Origin: Lumnitzera littorea
Taxonomy: Eukaryota > Streptophyta > Magnoliopsida > Myrtales > Combretaceae
Direction of reading: 5' to 3'
DNA: 64,000 nucleotides
NCBI GenBank assembly: GCA_024138015.1
Contig: JAMXBB010000010.1
Span: forward strand, 14,087,323 to 14,151,322
Shown: one piece after another, positions 61,428-64,000 of the stretch
How positions within the stretch are numbered: position 1 is the stretch's first letter
Layout of the letters: each line of letters begins with the position of its first letter
Translations under genes and position numbers: made by a program
Notes under the pieces: generated by a model
Told to the model about the DNA's origin: nothing
The model's database searches: none
What the model saw: the letters and a program-made list of their open reading frames with translations, nothing else

Positions 61428-61658
61428 CTAGCTCTGATAACCGAAATGAGAAGGTGAGGGGATTTTTGTGAGTTTCGTATTGAATTTAAAGCGAGTAATT
61501 TCAATGCTTTGGTGAGCGGTGATGGTTTGAGGGGTAGTACAAGGTGGCTGTAGGCTCGTGGCGGTGTTCGAGTGGTTCGATGGATAGCTGAACATAAGTG
61601 GAGTGTTGGGCTGGGGGTTCTTGAGTATGAGGAAACCAGTGGTGGTGGTGATTTTCAT
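61428..61658 (-). CDS. Short open frame after the LTR TATA box
   Basis: 76 codons, starting about 130 bases downstream of a TATA box (61,790-61,797) and a CTCTCTCT-rich leader. The product would be rich in Thr, Pro, Ser and Asn (MKITTTTGFLILKNPQPNTP at the start). It has no family resemblance that I recognise. It could be an upstream ORF in the leader of the element's RNA or a chance frame. Confidence 0.25.
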   Translation of the reverse strand: MKITTTTGFLILKNPQPNTPLMFSYPSNHSNTATSLQPPCTTPQTITAHQSIEITRFKFNTKLTKIPSPSHFGYQS

Positions 61659-61789
61659 TAAAAACCATCATAGAGGGTGCTATTTCTAAAGAGAGAGAGA
61701 GAATTTGTATTAGAGAGAGTATGTGCAGTATATGTGCTTTTTAATTGAATTTCTATGATTATGTGTATTAGAAACTAATAGAAAAACCC

Positions 61790-61797
61790 TATTTATA
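61790..61797 (-). promoter_or_regulatory. TATA box of the LTR at 61,028-62,483
   Basis: Minus-strand TATAAATA within GTATAAATAGGG, a canonical plant TATA box inside the LTR. Confidence 0.65.
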
Positions 61798-62483
61798 CTA
61801 AACAAAGGTCGGATAATACTAGAAACCTCCATTAATGGAGGATTTTGACCCTTTCGAACATCACATGTGGGTGAGTTTCTTAGGCCAATTTGAAGTGCAC
61901 TTTGATTGAATTTAGATGAAGTTTGGGGCTCAATTCGTAATAAGCCATCTCATCTATACAATTCCACCATTAATTTGGTGAATTTTGTGTAAAAAAGACC
62001 GTAAAAAATGGTCTTGAATTGACATGTACAAAGACGGAAAAAAACTAGATAAATGGTCGAAAATCTGGAGAAGAAGAAGATTCATGTAAGCGTGTAGTCA
62101 AATGCCATGCGCACGCTGTAAAAAAATTTGGTTAAGCTTTTACGCCCCCTTCTGCCTGCTATCTCCTCAAGAAAAGGGCCTTGGGCCTTGATCCAATTCC
62201 TATAAACCAAGTTCAAACCTAGTCCAATTTGCATTCTTCATCATTTTTGTTAATAAAAATAAATAAAATAAGCACTATTCCTAAAATTAAGCCCTAAGCT
62301 ACTTAAGTCTCTTTTATTATTATTATTTACATTTTTTCTATAATTATTTTTTTATTTAAAAAATTTTCTATTTTTTATGATTTTTCCTATTTTTCTATTT
62401 TTTTGTGCTTTTTCTAAATTATAACTTTTTACTATATTTTAAAAATTCTAAAAACAAAAGAGGGGAAAAATGAGATGTCTACA

Positions 62484-62820
62484 ACTGTCCTTCTTTATGA
62501 TTAAGTTTAAGCAAAATTTTGCCACAAAAACAAGATGAGACACTATTTTTGCTTCAAAGGTGAAATTACCCTAAGAAGCACTACAATTGGCTAATTGTCT
62601 TAAGCTTAGTCCATTGAGGATTTGATGAAAAGCTAAAAGAGAGGGAAGATGCTTTAAGAGCTTACCAAAACACAAAGTAGGCATAGTACCCTACGAGCTA
62701 AATATAACCTTAAAAGGTTTTGAAGGAAGGGAAGCACTTTCAAAGTCGACAAGATAGTAAAAGTGACATTGACTAAAGGGTAGCACCCTAAGAGTTAGCA
62801 AGGGAAATCAACTTAGAAAA
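62484..62820 (-). other. PPT and start of the internal 3' region
   Basis: The PPT complement ACTGTCCTTCTTTATG is followed by non-coding sequence with scattered forms of the later repeat motif (CACCCTAAGAGTTAGC near 62,786). Confidence 0.5.
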
Positions 62821-63245
62821 CCTAGTCGCACTCTTTTGAGCTTACTAACCTAAGCAGGAGCATTTGTTGGGGACTAGTAACCTTAAGTTGGGAATCATTT
62901 TGAAAAACCTAGTCGTACTCTTTTGAGCTCACTAACCTAAGCTAGAGCATCTCTATGGGACTAACAACCCTAAATGGGAATTAATTTGAGAAAATTTAGT
63001 CGTACTCTTTTGAGCTTACTAACCTAGGCGAGAGCGTCTCTAGGAGACTAGCAATCCTAAATGGAAATCAATTTGAGAAAACTTGGTCATGCTCTTTTGA
63101 GCTCGTTAACCTAAGCAAGAGTGTCTCTAGGGGACTAGAAACCCTAAATCGGAATCGATTTAAAAAAACCTAGCCATACTCTTCTAAGCTCACTAACCTA
63201 AGTGAGAGCGTCTCTAAGGGATTAGCAACCTTAAATTGACTTAAA
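62821..63245. repeat. 87-bp tandem repeat, five units
   Basis: Units start at 62,821, 62,908, 62,995, 63,082 and 63,169: an exact 87-base period with no indels between starts. The shared phrase is CTCTTTTGAGCTCACTAACC then AAGCGAGAGCGTCTCTAGGG. It lies in the 3' untranslated part of the element. There is no open frame through the array on either strand. Confidence 0.9.
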
Positions 63246-63705
63246 AGAAGTGCTCTATAGACTTACTAAAAGGAATCAGTGATGGAAGGAAGCGCTCTAT
63301 GGGCTCGCTAAATGAAATTGGTGAAGAGAAGTGCCCTATGGGCTCAATAAAAGAATATTGGTAAAGAAAAGTGCCCTATGAGCTTGCTAAAAGGAATTTA
63401 TGAAGAGAAGCACCCTATGGGCTTGCTATAAGGAATTGATAAAGAGAAGCACCGTCTGAGATTATTAAGAGAGAAATTAGTGAAAGGGAAGCGCCCTATG
63501 GGCTTGTTAAAAACATTGAAAAGAGATTGAATAAAAGTCCTAAAAGGGAAATTGGAAATGTGAAGTGCCCTACAGGCTTGCAAAGACCCTAAAGAGAGAT
63601 TGGAAACAAAAAGCGCCCTATGAGCTTACTAAAAAGATTAGTGAAGAGAGGTGCCCTATGGGCTTGCTATGAACTCTAAAAAAAGGATTAGTTAAGGGAA
63701 ATGAG
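63246..63705. repeat. Second tandem array, about ten irregular units
   Basis: Units of about 39-75 bp sharing GAAGYGCCCTATGGGCTTGC followed by TAAAARGAATTGGTGAAGA. More divergent than the 87-bp array; GCCCTATGGGC is a near-palindrome. Confidence 0.85.
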
Positions 63706-64000
63706 TTGGGATGACACCTTTAAAGGCTGGCTAAGACTCAGAAGGCTAGCTAGAAATTCTATCCAAAAGACTATTGGGAGAAAGTAACGTGAATACTAGT
63801 TACTATGCAAATGCAATGTTCAAAAACCAATATGCTAACATGGTATAGAAGTACTTAACTGGTCTTACCGATGGCACTTAAAACGCCAAATCTTTCTTTG
63901 AGAAAGTCCTATCAAAACCAGTTAATTTATTTTTCGAAATGTATCCAACCCTAATCCCTTGTTGACAACCCAACTAATCTTGACATGGAGCCTTTAAGGC
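63706..64000. other. Internal region of the last element, no gene seen
   Basis: No readable frame. The window ends before any coding part of this minus-strand element. Confidence 0.4.

Larger units (their letters stand above)
61028..62483 (-). repeat. 3' LTR of a further minus-strand gypsy element
   Basis: About 1,456 bp between TGATATATTACC and GATGTCTACA. On the minus strand it starts TGTAGACATCTC and is preceded by a purine tract CATAAAGAAGGACAGT, the PPT. GAGTGGCGACTTTAAAA near 61,140-61,170 is wording common in LTRs of large plant gypsy (Ogre/Tat-like) elements. The right side of the window is its internal region. The 5' part of the element lies beyond the window. Confidence 0.75.

Noticed and set aside
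62821..63705. CRISPR-like repeat-spacer array
   Set aside because: Tandem units without unique spacers, in a plant retroelement; not CRISPR.

Overview
The window looks like plant nuclear intergenic DNA, most likely from a eudicot. It is AT-rich, and every recognisable protein trace comes from plant transposable elements: Ty1/copia, Ty3/gypsy (Tat-like and chromovirus-like), an hAT transposase and a putative Helitron. I found no intact host gene, tRNA, rRNA or CRISPR array. All element genes carry stops and frameshifts. The organism call is inference from element content and composition only.

Layout. 1-782 is featureless. 783-13,470 is copy 1 of a large duplicated block: Copia-1 (LTR region and gag, + strand), an LTR-like segment F, Copia-2 (minus strand, split by a solo LTR of gypsy family C), an unidentified conserved reading frame near 9.4-9.8 kb, a dispersed repeat D, and a long LTR of family E. 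Copy 2 of the block lies at 21,107-40,958 in the same order and orientation. It is interrupted by an 8,555-bp Tat-like gypsy element (Tat-1, 24,280-32,834) that copy 1 lacks. Copy 1 in turn carries a putative Helitron that copy 2 lacks. Between the copies lie an hAT transposase remnant (minus), a short transposon-protein remnant with its own TATA box (plus), a truncated family-A LTR, and a gypsy element of family C (minus; gag, protease, start of RT, PBS, 5' LTR).

40,959-45,213 holds the rest of the family-E LTR and two more D repeats. 45,214-61,027 is a second Tat-like element (Tat-2): 3' LTR, antisense ORF and integrase. A nest of about 10.2 kb separates its antisense ORF from its integrase. 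The nest is an old family-B solo LTR (49,621-59,866) that contains a family-A solo LTR (50,140-53,212, perfect 5-bp target-site duplication) and a younger family-B solo LTR (55,879-59,430). 61,028-62,483 is the LTR of a further minus-strand gypsy element, whose internal flank carries an exactly periodic 87-bp tandem array and a second, looser array.

The most unusual signal is in LTR families A and B. On the minus strand all four copies show a putative 58-59 nt mini-exon bounded by AG and GTAAGT, with a further acceptor 634-679 nt downstream in three copies. A TATA-like box is clear in three copies, and a GTGAGT donor after exon 1 is present in the two A copies. This suggests a spliced leader transcribed from inside these 3-3.6 kb LTRs. 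Both Tat copies share a lysine at the integrase catalytic glutamate position, and Tat-1 also has YVDN in place of YVDD in RT.
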